A stretch of 64,000 nucleotides of DNA from Buttiauxella massiliensis (GCF_902500225.1 NZ_LR722649.1:334438-398437); one strand, 5' to 3'. Counted from the first letter of the stretch, positions 50,172 to 60,057 are shown. Made by a program: numbers and translations. Notes: generated by a model not told the origin, from the sequence alone.

Positions 50172-51471
50172 TCACGTGGGCAATGTCATTGCTATCTCAT
50201 CGTAAAAGATGACATTGTTTTTCCCTTTATCTTTTATGTAATACATCGCCACATCGGCTTTTTTCAAAAGTGTGGCAACATCTTGCCCATGCTCCGGGTA
50301 AATAGAAATCCCGATGTCTGGCAGACAAGAAATCAACTGTTGTTGCTGAGAGTTCATAGCTATCTGAGATTCTTGAAAGCAATTTTTTGGCAAGTTTGAT
50401 CGCCGCATCCTCTGTTTTTTCGCAAACGACGATGATGAATTCATCACCACCAATTCTTGCCACAAATCCTCCCTTGCCAATAACGTTCCTGAGCATTTTA
50501 GATATCTTTACCAGCAGCTCATCACCAATGGCATGTCCCCAGACGTCGTTAACACGTTTAAAACCGTCAAGGTCAATAAACATAATGAACAGTGGTTGCA
50601 TTTGTTTATCAAATAGAGTGTTCAAATGATTTTGTAAATAAAGGCGATTAGGCAATTGAGTTAATGAATCATGTTGCGTCATTTGTTTTAATTGCAAATT
50701 CTTAGAAATTAACTCTCTTTTGAGAAGTTCATTACTCAAATGTTCTTTGAAATTAATAAACCAGATGAAGATAGCTAACATAAATACCAGGGTAATAAGT
50801 ATTACCATCGTCATAGCTATCGTGTTTTCGATGTAATCATCATGTTTTATGCTAATAAATGAGGAGGCCATTGGTTCCATATTCATTTTACTTGTACCTA
50901 AAAAGTGCATGATTGCTACACCGGTACAAAGAGTAAGAGTGGCACCCAGTCGGCAGAAGTTGGCGTAGCTGTCGTTTTTACTCGTCATAACCAACATCAA
51001 ATGAGTTAAACGCAGCATGCCTAATGAAGTAATAAAAATAACGATTAGCGAAAGTGTGATATGAGCATTGCTAACATACCAATCACCTGTATTGATGATT
51101 GCAGCCATTCCCAGGTAGTGCATGGATGCTGCGGTGGCAGAAAATATCAATGCAGGAATGAGATAGTGATTTTTGCGTAATTTTTTGAATAAAAAGCAAC
51201 CAAACCCCAGGGAACAACCAATAATAGCGACGAGTAAAGAGGCCAGCGTTATCTTAATGTTATAATTTATAATATGACTATGATGATGGGCCTGCATCAC
51301 CATGTAGTGTAAAACCCAAATACCACAGCCCATAGTTGGGCCACTAAATAAAGGCCAACAGTAATGTTTTTTTCGAGCGCCAGCTTTACATAGCCAAAAA
51401 GAGACATAAAAAGCCAGGCACGCAATAATTACTGCGAGTAGGACTAATGAGATATCATAATTAAATAACAT
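50172..51471 (-). pseudogene. MHYT-GGDEF diguanylate cyclase, interrupted by a frameshift
   Basis: The N-terminal membrane part has the MHYT pattern of repeated His-rich motifs (LHYMVM near residue 54, MHYLGM near 117, MHFLGT near 195). A GGDEF domain with intact RIGGDEF follows near residue 338. The frame from 51471 then loses similarity at about residue 365 and stops at 50227 with an unrelated tail. The expected C-terminal GGDEF segment (DIGISIYPEHGQDVATLLKK, then ADVAMYYIKDKGKNN) continues in another frame to 50172. A one-base insertion or two-base deletion at about 50330-50390 explains this. Either the gene is inactive or the base call is wrong. It lies beside the EAL gene. Confidence 0.82.
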
Positions 51472-51681
51472 ATTTAACTTAAAGTTTACTTTTAGGAAGC
51501 TGCATGTTTATTATCATCTTAATGTGCGAGTGGATAATAACGTGGTACTTATTATGTTCAAGGTATTTTTATTAATTTACACAAATAAAAGACAATCCGT
51601 GCACTGGTTGTCTTTTAATGGGCTGAAACATGCCTGAAATGATTTAACTTAGTTCAAGTCGCTGTAGATGTTTGTACGAAG

Positions 51682-52200
51682 TTACTCTTCATCGGGAAGC
51701 TGATACTTCTGGCAGTATAAATAAGGAATGTCTTCACGGGTGAGGAGAGCGGCATCCTTGTTTAGCCTAAAAATATCGATATCGCTTACTCCTGAGTTTT
51801 TCAGATAAAAATCAGGGAAAAATTGTTGCAGAATCGCAGCGGGTACGGTTTCACGGTTGGAAATGATGATCTGCTGGGATACCCAGACGGGGCTGAGGCC
51901 ATACTCAGCAAGCGTAAAGAGGATGGTCCTCTGAACCGTATACTCTTCCTGCGGCGTGACGTTTATGATGCCGTTAATGTTTGCAATACCTTTTCCATCA
52001 CCCGATTTGAAATCGACAATGCCTCTAAATGACGCATTACCCCTAACTATCTGTAGCGTCGACCGGCATACGATGCTGTGCGGATTCTCGTATGAGGGCA
52101 TATATAGATAGAACGCGAGACCGGAGAGTATCGCCAGACACACCAGGAAAATGATACGTGTTTGTTTTCTGATAGTGGCTATCGCGCTAAGCATCTTCAT
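51682..52200 (-). CDS. FidL-like small membrane protein
   Basis: A 172-residue protein with one N-terminal membrane segment (about residues 14-33, IIFLVCLAILSGLAFYLYM) and a periplasmic domain. The periplasmic part (IVRGNASFRGIVDFKSGDGK, then INGIINVTPQEEYTVQRTI) resembles the FidL-like group of proteins encoded beside CadC/ToxR-type regulators. It overlaps the regulator gene by four bases (ATGA), so the two are made together. A ToxS-like role, modulating the regulator's periplasmic domain, is plausible but not shown. Confidence 0.75.
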   Translation of the reverse strand: MKMLSAIATIRKQTRIIFLVCLAILSGLAFYLYMPSYENPHSIVCRSTLQIVRGNASFRGIVDFKSGDGKGIANINGIINVTPQEEYTVQRTILFTLAEYGLSPVWVSQQIIISNRETVPAAILQQFFPDFYLKNSGVSDIDIFRLNKDAALLTREDIPYLYCQKYQLPDEE

Positions 52201-52979
52201 TTACTATCGTACCGGGGATAATAGACGGACTGACAGGAGTTATCATGTGACAATTCCATATTGGTAGTGCACGTAATGATAGAAATATTTTTCGTCTCAG
52301 GATAAGCCGTTACATAGAGGTATTTATCATCACTGCACATTTCAGGATGCTGTTTGATAAAGCCCTCATGACGAATATGGTTACTTGCATCATCATTTAA
52401 AAAATAGTGGCATTGGCCATCATATTTTTTTGAAGCAACATAACCCGAAAAGTAACTCTCGCTGGATACTTTAGGGTAGAGAAGCATCCCAACTATTATG
52501 ATGGTAAACATAATAATAAGTGCTTCCGCCAGATTTACCTTTGGCAGTTTTTTATTATCTATTCTATTCGTATCTGTTACAGCGTGCGGCTCTGTAAGTT
52601 CGATATCAACCTCAGGTACAACATGATCCCGTTTTTTTTCAACGGTTATTTCTTGTTGAATGATAAGACCTTTACGAGGAATTGTGGTGATTATTTGTTT
52701 CTCTACATTCATTTGTAAAAATGACTTTCGCAGAGAGAGAATGCTTTGATAAAAGGCGTTAAAGCTAACCTGTCTGTGGCTTTCACCCCACGCGAAAGCG
52801 AGTAACTCATTCTGAGTAACAATCTTAGTGTGATTCCTGAGCAATAACAGTAGGCATAATGAGGCTGTCGGCTTGAGTTTTATCTCTTCATGGCTGTCTG
52901 TATGTACCAGACACTGTTTCTCTGGTAGGAATACTATTTTGTTTTCAATGAGATAACATAGATTATCTGCTTCGGACAT
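52197..52979 (-). CDS. CadC/ToxR-like membrane-anchored transcription regulator
   Basis: A 260-residue protein with an N-terminal OmpR-type winged helix (about residues 1-110; LKPTASLCLLLLLRNH, then TQNELLAFAWGESHRQVSFN and a final ITTIPRKGLII wing), a linker, one membrane segment (about 150-168, ALIIMFTIIIVGMLLYP) and a periplasmic part with five cysteines (near residues 191, 214, 240, 252) that could form disulfides. This layout lets an envelope signal control transcription directly. Its targets are unknown; the adjacent adhesin and cyclic-di-GMP genes are candidates. Confidence 0.85.
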   Translation of the reverse strand: MSEADNLCYLIENKIVFLPEKQCLVHTDSHEEIKLKPTASLCLLLLLRNHTKIVTQNELLAFAWGESHRQVSFNAFYQSILSLRKSFLQMNVEKQIITTIPRKGLIIQQEITVEKKRDHVVPEVDIELTEPHAVTDTNRIDNKKLPKVNLAEALIIMFTIIIVGMLLYPKVSSESYFSGYVASKKYDGQCHYFLNDDASNHIRHEGFIKQHPEMCSDDKYLYVTAYPETKNISIITCTTNMELSHDNSCQSVYYPRYDSK

Positions 52980-53393
52980 GTTGCCACTACTCTCGTTGAC
53001 TCAGGCTGGTTTTCCACCTGCCATTATAAGCACAATGTGGCATGGAATAATCCAGCCTTTTAGCTACTTTACCCTGTAGGCACTTCTTGGATCATCAATA
53101 TACGTATGATTAACTAAGTGTTAACTATTTTTATACGTTAAAAATCATTTAAAATCAATTTGTTATGGTTGTGCGCTGTTTCTTTTTTAACTGAAAAGAT
53201 AAAATTAGCAGCGCAAAGATTAAAAAAATTACGTTTCTGCCCTCAGATTAATATACTCACTGACAGAGCAGTATGAGGGGGCAGGCGTGGTAGCTCAGAG
53301 TTAGATGCTCAATAGTGTAAATTTGAAAATGATATTTAATACCTGAGTATTTCAGTTGCCTTTACTCATCGTTGATGATGTCTCACCATAACA
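52980..53393. other. 414-base AT-rich gap, no gene seen
   Basis: This gap lies between the minus-strand CadC-like gene and the small plus-strand membrane protein gene. It is AT-rich with several A/T tracts (53110-53260). A short GTAGCTCAGAGTTAGATGCTC at 53289-53309 recalls the D-arm of tRNAs, but no cloverleaf can be built. No terminator or coding signal could be supported. Confidence 0.5.
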
Positions 53394-53672
53394 ATGGGGC
53401 CATGGCCATTGAATAAACTATTTCAATTAATAGTATGTATTTATGGGGTTTCAACCCTGGTGTTTATGTTATTCAGATTCGTATGGCTTTTAACGCAGGC
53501 AAGAAAATATCAGCAAAATGATATTACCTGGTTTAAAGATAAGATTGATACCGTGATTGTGATATCGATTGTTTGGCCATTGTATTTATTATATATTATT
53601 TTTCAAGTTGTTTTTAATCCCTGCTGTTTATGGAATAACAGTTGTGATTGTTTGAAAAACAATATGCCCTGA
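53394..53672 (+). CDS. Hypothetical small membrane protein
   Basis: A 92-residue frame with two hydrophobic stretches (about residues 10-34, FQLIVCIYGVSTLVFMLFRF; and 52-72, TVIVISIVWPLYLLYIIFQV), a charged loop between them, and a cysteine-rich end (PCCLWNNSCDCLKN). I do not recognise the family. The arrangement of charges around the two segments looks protein-like. There is no clear ribosome site, and a TTG at 53409 could be the true start. Base use is AT-rich, like its neighbours and unlike the core genes. Confidence 0.45.
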   Translation: MGPWPLNKLFQLIVCIYGVSTLVFMLFRFVWLLTQARKYQQNDITWFKDKIDTVIVISIVWPLYLLYIIFQVVFNPCCLWNNSCDCLKNNMP

Positions 53673-53956
53673 TATGATTTTTTTGAGTGATTATTTCATT
53701 GCTGTATAATGAAGTAATAATAAAGTATGCGGTTGTTCATGAGCGTGGAATATTGTTTGGCATGGAGTTCATAAGGTTATTCATTTCAAATCGCCATCCT
53801 ACAATCCTCAAAATCTGGCTTACCAATCGCAGGTTTGCCGTAATGTCCTATATTGATATACGTTACGAGTAACGGGGTATCGATTGCGTTAGGGCGATCT
53901 CCTTTGCTTTGTGCCAGGAGATAATCTCAATCCCATAACTAGAGTAAGAGAAGCTG

Positions 53957-54562
53957 ATGTCCATTCTTAATTTTGATGAATCTGTAATGCTCATTGGAGA
54001 CGAGATTAAAAAATCTGAAAACGCCTATTTCTCTCTGAGGAAAAAACGTCAGCGCATTGAAATGAAAAAAGATGGAAACATTTTTTATCTTGAGAAAGGT
54101 TCTGTCTCTGTTTACCGAGTTGAAAATGACCTTGTTACGGTAAGTTTTACCGCCCCCGCTATCCTTGGCCTGGCACAGATGCGTAATGATGTGATGTCTC
54201 ATTACCTGCGTTGTGACACGGACTGTGAGATGTGGGTAATGAATGCGGCTAATGCTAATGAGATGCTTAGCAAGAAAAACCTATGGATACATGCATTTGA
54301 TATTCTGACTAACCATCTGCAGCGTTATTTCCAGCGTGAAAATCTGCGTTCGCATAAAACTATTCGCGAAATTGTGACGGAACACGTGAAACACATTTGG
54401 TCACTTGAGCCTGAAATACGTGAAAAAACATCAGTTTATACATTTATTCTCAGTAGGAACCACATTTCACGTAGCGCTATCCATAAAGTGCTCCAGGAGT
54501 TGGTTAACGAGGGTAAATTGACTCTGAACCGTGGGAAGTTGTCTTCGTTTAATGCCCAGTAA
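53957..54562 (+). CDS. IprA/YaiV-like Crp-type regulator
   Basis: A 201-residue protein with an N-terminal cyclic-nucleotide-binding-like beta roll (about residues 25-110; NIFYLEKGSVSVYRVENDLV) lacking the residues that bind cAMP, and a C-terminal winged helix (about 140-195; SRNHISRSAIHKVLQELVNE is the recognition region). This is the layout of the IprA/YaiV group (HTH_46 type). IprA affects hydrogen peroxide resistance in Salmonella, but paralogues often sit beside adhesin or fimbrial genes. It converges on the type I secretion genes across a shared terminator. Confidence 0.8.
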   Translation: MSILNFDESVMLIGDEIKKSENAYFSLRKKRQRIEMKKDGNIFYLEKGSVSVYRVENDLVTVSFTAPAILGLAQMRNDVMSHYLRCDTDCEMWVMNAANANEMLSKKNLWIHAFDILTNHLQRYFQRENLRSHKTIREIVTEHVKHIWSLEPEIREKTSVYTFILSRNHISRSAIHKVLQELVNEGKLTLNRGKLSSFNAQ

Positions 54563-54611
54563 GACAAATCCGGGTGTTATGTATTTAACGCCAACCAGCT
54601 ACTGAATTTCA

Positions 54612-54655
54612 CGATAAAAAAAGCCGCAACATCATCTGTTGCGGCTTTTTTATCG
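54612..54655. terminator. Bidirectional terminator
   Basis: A very long stem: CGATAAAAAAAGCCGCAAC (54612-54630) pairs with GTTGCGGCTTTTTTATCG (54638-54655), loop ATCATCT. A and T runs flank the GC core on both strands, so it serves the regulator and the minus-strand secretion operon. Confidence 0.93.
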
Positions 54656-54658
54656 TTT

Positions 54659-56032
54659 CTATCTTTCGCGTAATGCTTCCGCTTTGGCGCGAATAATCGG
54701 TTTCAGCAGATAACTCAGAATGGATTTCTTACCAGTTATGATATCGACTGAGGCGACCATACCCGGAATGATGACCATTGGATGCTCTTTGGTCCCCAGG
54801 TAGTTCTTATCAGTGCGCAGGCGTGCAATGTAGTAACTGTGGCCTTCTTTATCGGTTACTGTGTCCGGGCTTAGCTGTACCAGCTCGCCATTCAGACCAC
54901 CGTAGGTGGTGTAGTCGTAAGCGGTAAACTTCACGACCGCATGTTGCCCTGGGTGCAGGAAGGCAATGTCACGCGGCTGAATTTTCACTTCGATAAGCAG
55001 TTTGTCATCAAGCGGCACGATTTCTACTAAGTCACTGCCTGGCTGAATTACTCCACCAATGGTGTTAACCAAAATTTGCTGGACGACACCGCGAACAGGC
55101 GAGACCACCATGGTTCGATTGACGCGGTCTTCAAGTGCTTTGCCTGTGGCTTCTGCTTTGCTCAGATTCGTGCGTGCTTCGTTAAGCTGTGACAGCGCGT
55201 CGCTCTGGAAGCGGTTACGACTTTCGCCAATCTTGTTTTCAATCTCTTTTGTCTCAGATGCAGACTTAGGAATGGAAAGCGTAACGGAATCCAACAGCCC
55301 TTTAGTTTCTACTTCAGTGCGGCGTAAACGCAGGATTTCAACTTTAGAAATTGCACCTGAGGCCAGCAGCGGCTCAGACATTTTGATCTCTTGCTGCAGT
55401 AAACCAAGGCTGTTTTTGTACTGTGCCTGTTTGGACTGGAAGTCACGCAGTTCCTGTTTTTTCTGTACTAACTGTTCCTGAAGACCTTCAATTTCATTCT
55501 GGAACTGGCGTCGGCGACTGTTAAATAAATCGACTTCTCCGCGTGCAACATCGGGTGCTTGCTTAGCAATTTCATCAGAAATAACAAACTCTTTATCTTC
55601 AGCTTCCGCTGTCAGGCGGTCGATTTTAGCCTGCAAGCCAAGTTTGTCTGCTTCAGTTTCACCGACATTTGAAGCAAAGCGAGTGTCATCCAAATGAATC
55701 AACGGCGCGCCAGCTTCAACGATTTGCCCTTCATGCACATACAGCTCGGTGACAATACCGCCTTCCAGGTTCTGTATTTTTTGCAAGCGTGATGACGGAA
55801 TGGCTTTACCTTCGCCTCGTGTAACTTCATCAAGTTTGGCAAATCCGGCCCAAACGAACGCCAGTAAGACTAATACCAGGATAGTCCAAAGAGTCAGACG
55901 AATAACGCGTGGGGAGTCATCAATCAGAGCATGACTCACCTCGTTAATGTTATCGGCCTGGTTCTCATCGCGACCTTTAAAGTAGTGGCGAATTTGCGGG
56001 CGTAAACGTGCAAATAACTCAGCGAGACGCAT
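54659..56032 (-). CDS. Type I secretion membrane fusion protein (HlyD/LapC-like)
   Basis: A 457-residue periplasmic adaptor linking the ABC transporter to the outer-membrane channel. It has one N-terminal membrane anchor (about residues 52-70, TLWTILVLVLLAFVWAGFA). The lipoyl half-motifs follow (QNLEGGIVTELYVHEGQIVE near residue 87), then a long coiled-coil hairpin (about 125-300, rich in Gln, Glu and Lys). The HlyD beta-barrel and C-terminal signature (GMVASVDIITGKKSILSYLL) end at residue 450. It overlaps the ABC gene by 14 bases, so the two are translationally coupled. Confidence 0.93.
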   Translation of the reverse strand: MRLAELFARLRPQIRHYFKGRDENQADNINEVSHALIDDSPRVIRLTLWTILVLVLLAFVWAGFAKLDEVTRGEGKAIPSSRLQKIQNLEGGIVTELYVHEGQIVEAGAPLIHLDDTRFASNVGETEADKLGLQAKIDRLTAEAEDKEFVISDEIAKQAPDVARGEVDLFNSRRRQFQNEIEGLQEQLVQKKQELRDFQSKQAQYKNSLGLLQQEIKMSEPLLASGAISKVEILRLRRTEVETKGLLDSVTLSIPKSASETKEIENKIGESRNRFQSDALSQLNEARTNLSKAEATGKALEDRVNRTMVVSPVRGVVQQILVNTIGGVIQPGSDLVEIVPLDDKLLIEVKIQPRDIAFLHPGQHAVVKFTAYDYTTYGGLNGELVQLSPDTVTDKEGHSYYIARLRTDKNYLGTKEHPMVIIPGMVASVDIITGKKSILSYLLKPIIRAKAEALRER

Positions 56033-58211
56033 TGATTTGACCCTTCTTCAGCGCATCCATAACAATGGCTTTCGGGCCATCAGCAATAATGCGTCCTTTA
56101 TCAACAATAATCAGTCGATCAACCAGTGTCAGCATCGACGCTTTGTGCGTCACGAGTAACAGTGTTTTATCAGCGACAAATGGCACCAGCGCTTGTTTAA
56201 TCTTGTCTTCACTGGTGTTGTCCATCGCACTGGTTGGTTCATCAAGTAGCAGAACTGGTGGCTCCAGCAGGAGTGCACGGGCCAGAGCAACAGCCTGGCG
56301 TTGCCCGCCGGACAGCTGCATACCACGCTCACCAACTTGCAAGTTGTAACCGTCAGGGTGAACACGAGCAAATTCGTTAACGCCAGCAAGTTCCGCGGCG
56401 CGCAGCATCGTTTCATCATCGACATAACGGGCACCGCAAATCAGGTTATCACGCAGTGAACCATTAAACAGCTGAATGTCCTGAGGAACATAACCAATGC
56501 TGTGGCGCAAATCGTTGACGTCCAACTGACGAGCATCTACGTCGTCGATCAAAATATTACCGCCGGTTGGCTGGTAAAGATTGATTATCAACTTGCTAAT
56601 CGAGCTCTTGCCCGAGCCACTACGACCGATAATACCTACGCGTTCGCCGGGCTTAATGGTCAGATTAATCTTTTGCAGTGAAGGGTTTTTCTGCTCAGGA
56701 TAACTGAAGTCGACATCTTTGAATTCAATGCTGCCACGGAACGTTTCACGCTTGAGAGGGTGCTCATGATCGCGTCTCTCCTGCGGCATCGACATCATTT
56801 GCTCGGTGTTTTTGATAGTCAGGCGCGCCTGGTGATAACGGGCAATCAACCCGGTCAACTGACCCATTGGCATCAGCGCACGGCCATTAAGCATGTAGCA
56901 GGCAATCAGGCCGCCCATGCTCAGCTTGCCGCCAATAATCATATACACGCCGACGATAATCATGATGACGCCAGACATTTGCTGGAACCATCCGGTCAAG
57001 TTGCTGGCGAAGCTGGATAAGGTTTTAACGCGTAATTCCAGGCGGCTTAAACTGCCCAGAGTTTGTTCCCATTGATACTGGCGTTCGCTTTGTGCGTTGT
57101 TGACTTTGATAGCGTCCAGACCACTGAGTGTTTCAATCAGCAATGCCTGACGCTCACTTGCCAAACTCATGGTTTTGGCAACGGCGGCATTTACAGGTTT
57201 CTGCAACGCCCAGCTAATCACCAGCGCGATAGGGAAGGTCAGTAACGGGATCCATGCCAGCGTCCCGCCGATAATGCCAATTACCAGCAGCAGCACCAGC
57301 GTAAACGGCAAATCGATAAGCGTGGTCAACGTGAGCGAGGAAAGGAAATCACGCAGCGACTGAAATTCATGAATGTTTTGCGCAAAGCTACCCACGCGAG
57401 CAGGGCGCGCTTTCATCTCCATGCCGGTAATACGCTCAAAGAGCGTGGCTGAGATAATCAGGTCACTCTTTTTACCGGCAATGTCGAGGCAGACACCACG
57501 CAGCATTTTTAAGATCAAATCGAAAACAAACGCCATGCAAATACCGACGGCCAAAACCCACAAAGTCACCGTGGCATGATTGGGTACAACCCTGTCATAC
57601 ACGTTCATGGTGAACAGCGGAGTTCCCAGCGCAATCAGGTTAATCAGCAAGCTTGCTAATATCGCATCCATGTAAAGATAGCGAGATAGCATCAGCGTAT
57701 CTTTGAACCAGGATTTTGTACGCGGCAGGAAAGATTCAGACTGTAAGTCAAACTCATGACGAGGATGCGCGAAAATCACCTGGCCTGCGTAGCTTTTCTC
57801 AAGCTCTGCTGCATCAATATTGATTTCACCACCTTCGCTCTCGCTTGGCATAATGCGCGCAGTTCCATCGGCGTTCCAACCAAGCAGTACGGCGGCACCA
57901 CCATCGCGTAGCAAAAGAATCGCAGGCAGAGACATGGCGGCGATTTTATTGAGCGAACGTTTGATGACACGTGCTTTTAAACCTGCACGAGCGGCAGCAC
58001 GAGGCAAAATAGCCAACGTCAGGCGATCGTTCTCCAGCGGCAGCCCACTACTCAAAGTTGAGCGGCTTGCTGATTTACCATGCACAGAACAAAGAACCAG
58101 CAGGCAATCGAGCAATGGATCGTCATTGCGACTGCGCGGGTCATGATAATGCGACTCCTCAACTGGAGGAGCCTCTGACATTGTATTCATGTGTTCAACT
58201 TGTGAATTCAT
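56019..58211 (-). CDS. Type I secretion ABC transporter (LapB-like)
   Basis: A 730-residue inner-membrane exporter. The N-terminal C39-like domain (about residues 30-155) lacks the catalytic Cys-His pattern, as in transporters of large RTX/LapA adhesins that bind rather than cut the substrate. The six-segment ABC membrane domain is at about residues 180-450. In the nucleotide-binding domain are Walker A GRSGSGKSS near residue 525, signature LSGGQRQAVALARAL near 630, Walker B VLLLDEPTSAMD near 652, and H-loop VTHKAS. It lies between the adaptor and TolC-like genes in one minus-strand unit. The adhesin encoded divergently is the expected cargo. Confidence 0.94.
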   Translation of the reverse strand: MNSQVEHMNTMSEAPPVEESHYHDPRSRNDDPLLDCLLVLCSVHGKSASRSTLSSGLPLENDRLTLAILPRAAARAGLKARVIKRSLNKIAAMSLPAILLLRDGGAAVLLGWNADGTARIMPSESEGGEINIDAAELEKSYAGQVIFAHPRHEFDLQSESFLPRTKSWFKDTLMLSRYLYMDAILASLLINLIALGTPLFTMNVYDRVVPNHATVTLWVLAVGICMAFVFDLILKMLRGVCLDIAGKKSDLIISATLFERITGMEMKARPARVGSFAQNIHEFQSLRDFLSSLTLTTLIDLPFTLVLLLVIGIIGGTLAWIPLLTFPIALVISWALQKPVNAAVAKTMSLASERQALLIETLSGLDAIKVNNAQSERQYQWEQTLGSLSRLELRVKTLSSFASNLTGWFQQMSGVIMIIVGVYMIIGGKLSMGGLIACYMLNGRALMPMGQLTGLIARYHQARLTIKNTEQMMSMPQERRDHEHPLKRETFRGSIEFKDVDFSYPEQKNPSLQKINLTIKPGERVGIIGRSGSGKSSISKLIINLYQPTGGNILIDDVDARQLDVNDLRHSIGYVPQDIQLFNGSLRDNLICGARYVDDETMLRAAELAGVNEFARVHPDGYNLQVGERGMQLSGGQRQAVALARALLLEPPVLLLDEPTSAMDNTSEDKIKQALVPFVADKTLLLVTHKASMLTLVDRLIIVDKGRIIADGPKAIVMDALKKGQINASR

Positions 58212-58309
58212 TGATAGGAATGTTCCTGACGCAATTATTTAGCAAAAAATAAAAAAAGCGAACTAATCCTGAAATAGTTCAGCGGGTAACTATTTCAATT
58301 AATTAAATG

Positions 58310-59653
58310 CTAATTAAGTTCAGGTAATGAGTTATTTTCTGGAGAGTCTATTGGTTGACCTGCAGGCACTGGATTAATTTTAAGTGCTTTTAATAATTCA
58401 CCTGTACGCGCGCAAATACGATAACCCGTCGTAATCTCCAGATAACGTAATTCAACAAGGCGGCGTTTAGATGAGAATACTTCATTTTCACTATCCAATA
58501 AATCCAGCAGAGTTCGTTCACCCAGGCTGAACTGATCCTGATAAGCGGTACGAACTTTCACGCTGCGGTCAGCATAATCTGTGGCCGCGGGAATTTGGTC
58601 TCTGGCGCTTTTTAATGCTGACCATGCAAGGCCAATTTCCTGATTCATCTGGCGCAAGGTGTTATTACGCACGTCCTGAGATTGTTTTTCCAGATACGCA
58701 CGGGACTGCATTGCTGCTTTATCGCTGCCGCCCTGGTACAGGTTGTAATGCAGTTTCACCATCGCCTGCCACTCTTCAGAATGGGCGCGAGTCGTGTCGG
58801 TGTCATTACTGATGCTGCGAGATACCGCTACATCAACACGTGGGTAAAAAGTTGATTTTGAAGCTTCATATTGCTGGCGAGCAGCCTGAATATCGGCATT
58901 GGCAGATTTCAGCAGCGGGCTGTTGTCTTCCATTATGCGTTTGGCATCTTCAAGCGATTTTGGAAGGATGGCATCAATACTTTCAGGCAGACTCAGGTTT
59001 TCAGGTGCTTCACCGGTCACACTCATGAATGTAGTATTCGCATCTTCGAGGTTGGTTTGCTCAGTCAACAAGTTGTTGCGAGCCTGCGCCAGACGCGCTT
59101 CCGCCTGCATTAAATCGCCTGAGCGGCCAACGCCTTGATCGGTACGCAAACGAATCTGGTCGTAGATGCGTTCATGGTTCGCGAGGTCATCTTCTGCCAG
59201 ATGCACATATTCTTGGCGTTGCAATACATCAACGTAAGCCTGAACCACCTGGAATGCGGTATTTTCGCTGATGTTGAGCACGTTAAAAGCACGGGAATCA
59301 ACGGTTGCCTTTTGACGGCCAACTTCACTAGACGTCGCAAAACCGTCGAATACATTCTGGTTGAGGCTAAGCGTGGCGTCGTTTGGAGACAAATTCATGC
59401 CATTATTACTACCACCCGCACGCGTAGTAGCATCATTGATGTTTTTCTTGCCTGCTTCGGCATCTACATTCAGAGAAGGAAGATATCCCCCGCGCGCTGC
59501 GCGCAAATCCTGCTCTGCAGAATAACGACTATTTACTGAAGCATTTACTTCCGGATGGCTGGATAAAGCTTGATTTACGGTATTTTGTAAAGTTGCTGCG
59601 TTAACTGATGGTATTGATAAACAACCAAGTATAAAAAGGGAAACCTTCTGCAT
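58310..59653 (-). CDS. TolC-family outer-membrane channel of the type I secretion system
   Basis: A 447-residue protein with a signal peptide (about residues 1-19, ending SVNA) and two internally similar outer-membrane efflux (OEP) halves of mostly helical sequence. Features typical of TolC-type channels of adhesin exporters (LapE/BapB-like) are the N-terminal TLQNTVNQALSSHPEVNAS, GLAWSALKSARDQI near residue 345, and LLDLLDSENEVFSSKRRLVE near residue 385. It is the first gene of the unit, 98 bases upstream of the ABC gene. It is distinct from the housekeeping TolC, which is at another locus in E. coli. Confidence 0.91.
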   Translation of the reverse strand: MQKVSLFILGCLSIPSVNAATLQNTVNQALSSHPEVNASVNSRYSAEQDLRAARGGYLPSLNVDAEAGKKNINDATTRAGGSNNGMNLSPNDATLSLNQNVFDGFATSSEVGRQKATVDSRAFNVLNISENTAFQVVQAYVDVLQRQEYVHLAEDDLANHERIYDQIRLRTDQGVGRSGDLMQAEARLAQARNNLLTEQTNLEDANTTFMSVTGEAPENLSLPESIDAILPKSLEDAKRIMEDNSPLLKSANADIQAARQQYEASKSTFYPRVDVAVSRSISNDTDTTRAHSEEWQAMVKLHYNLYQGGSDKAAMQSRAYLEKQSQDVRNNTLRQMNQEIGLAWSALKSARDQIPAATDYADRSVKVRTAYQDQFSLGERTLLDLLDSENEVFSSKRRLVELRYLEITTGYRICARTGELLKALKINPVPAGQPIDSPENNSLPELN

Positions 59654-60057
59654 TTTATGAAGCCTTTATATTGCGCGCGTTAACGATATCCCTATATCAC
59701 GCCTTATATCCATTTCTGTTTTAACACGAAACATCATATCAATTAACAAGTGCAGAGGTCTTTATCTGATTACATTAAACGCAGCTTTCATTCGCAATGA
59801 AATTTAATGTTCTGTAATGTGATGTTTCACTTTTCGTCATTTTTGATTATATTTAACGCTCAGTCAAGTCTCCGATAATAGAGTGCTAATAACTGTGTTT
59901 TTTTCTACATTTATAAATAATCCCTAATAAGGATATGTCCATTAATGGGCATTTTTCTATTTTTGGTTATGTATTACAAATGAAATAATAATGTTATTAA
60001 TTATTTAATTTATTGCGACTTTTATAAAAATAACGATGATATTCAAGAGAGGGTACT
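59654..60057. other. 404-base divergent promoter region of secretion genes and adhesin
   Basis: An AT-rich gap between the divergently transcribed TolC-like gene and the adhesin. It has many A/T tracts (for instance 59890-60030), suited to H-NS binding or bending, but no specific operator could be read with confidence. GAGAGGG at 60047-60053 is the probable ribosome site of the adhesin. Confidence 0.6.

Noticed and set aside
53285..53312. tRNA-like fragment (GTAGCTCAGAGTTAGATGCTC)
   Set aside because: It resembles a D-arm, but no acceptor, anticodon or T arm can be paired around it. It may be a chance match or a decayed remnant.
53687..53872. 61-codon frame beginning with GTG before the IprA-like gene
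   Set aside because: No ribosome site, no recognisable composition of a protein, and located in AT-rich sequence where short frames are expected by chance.
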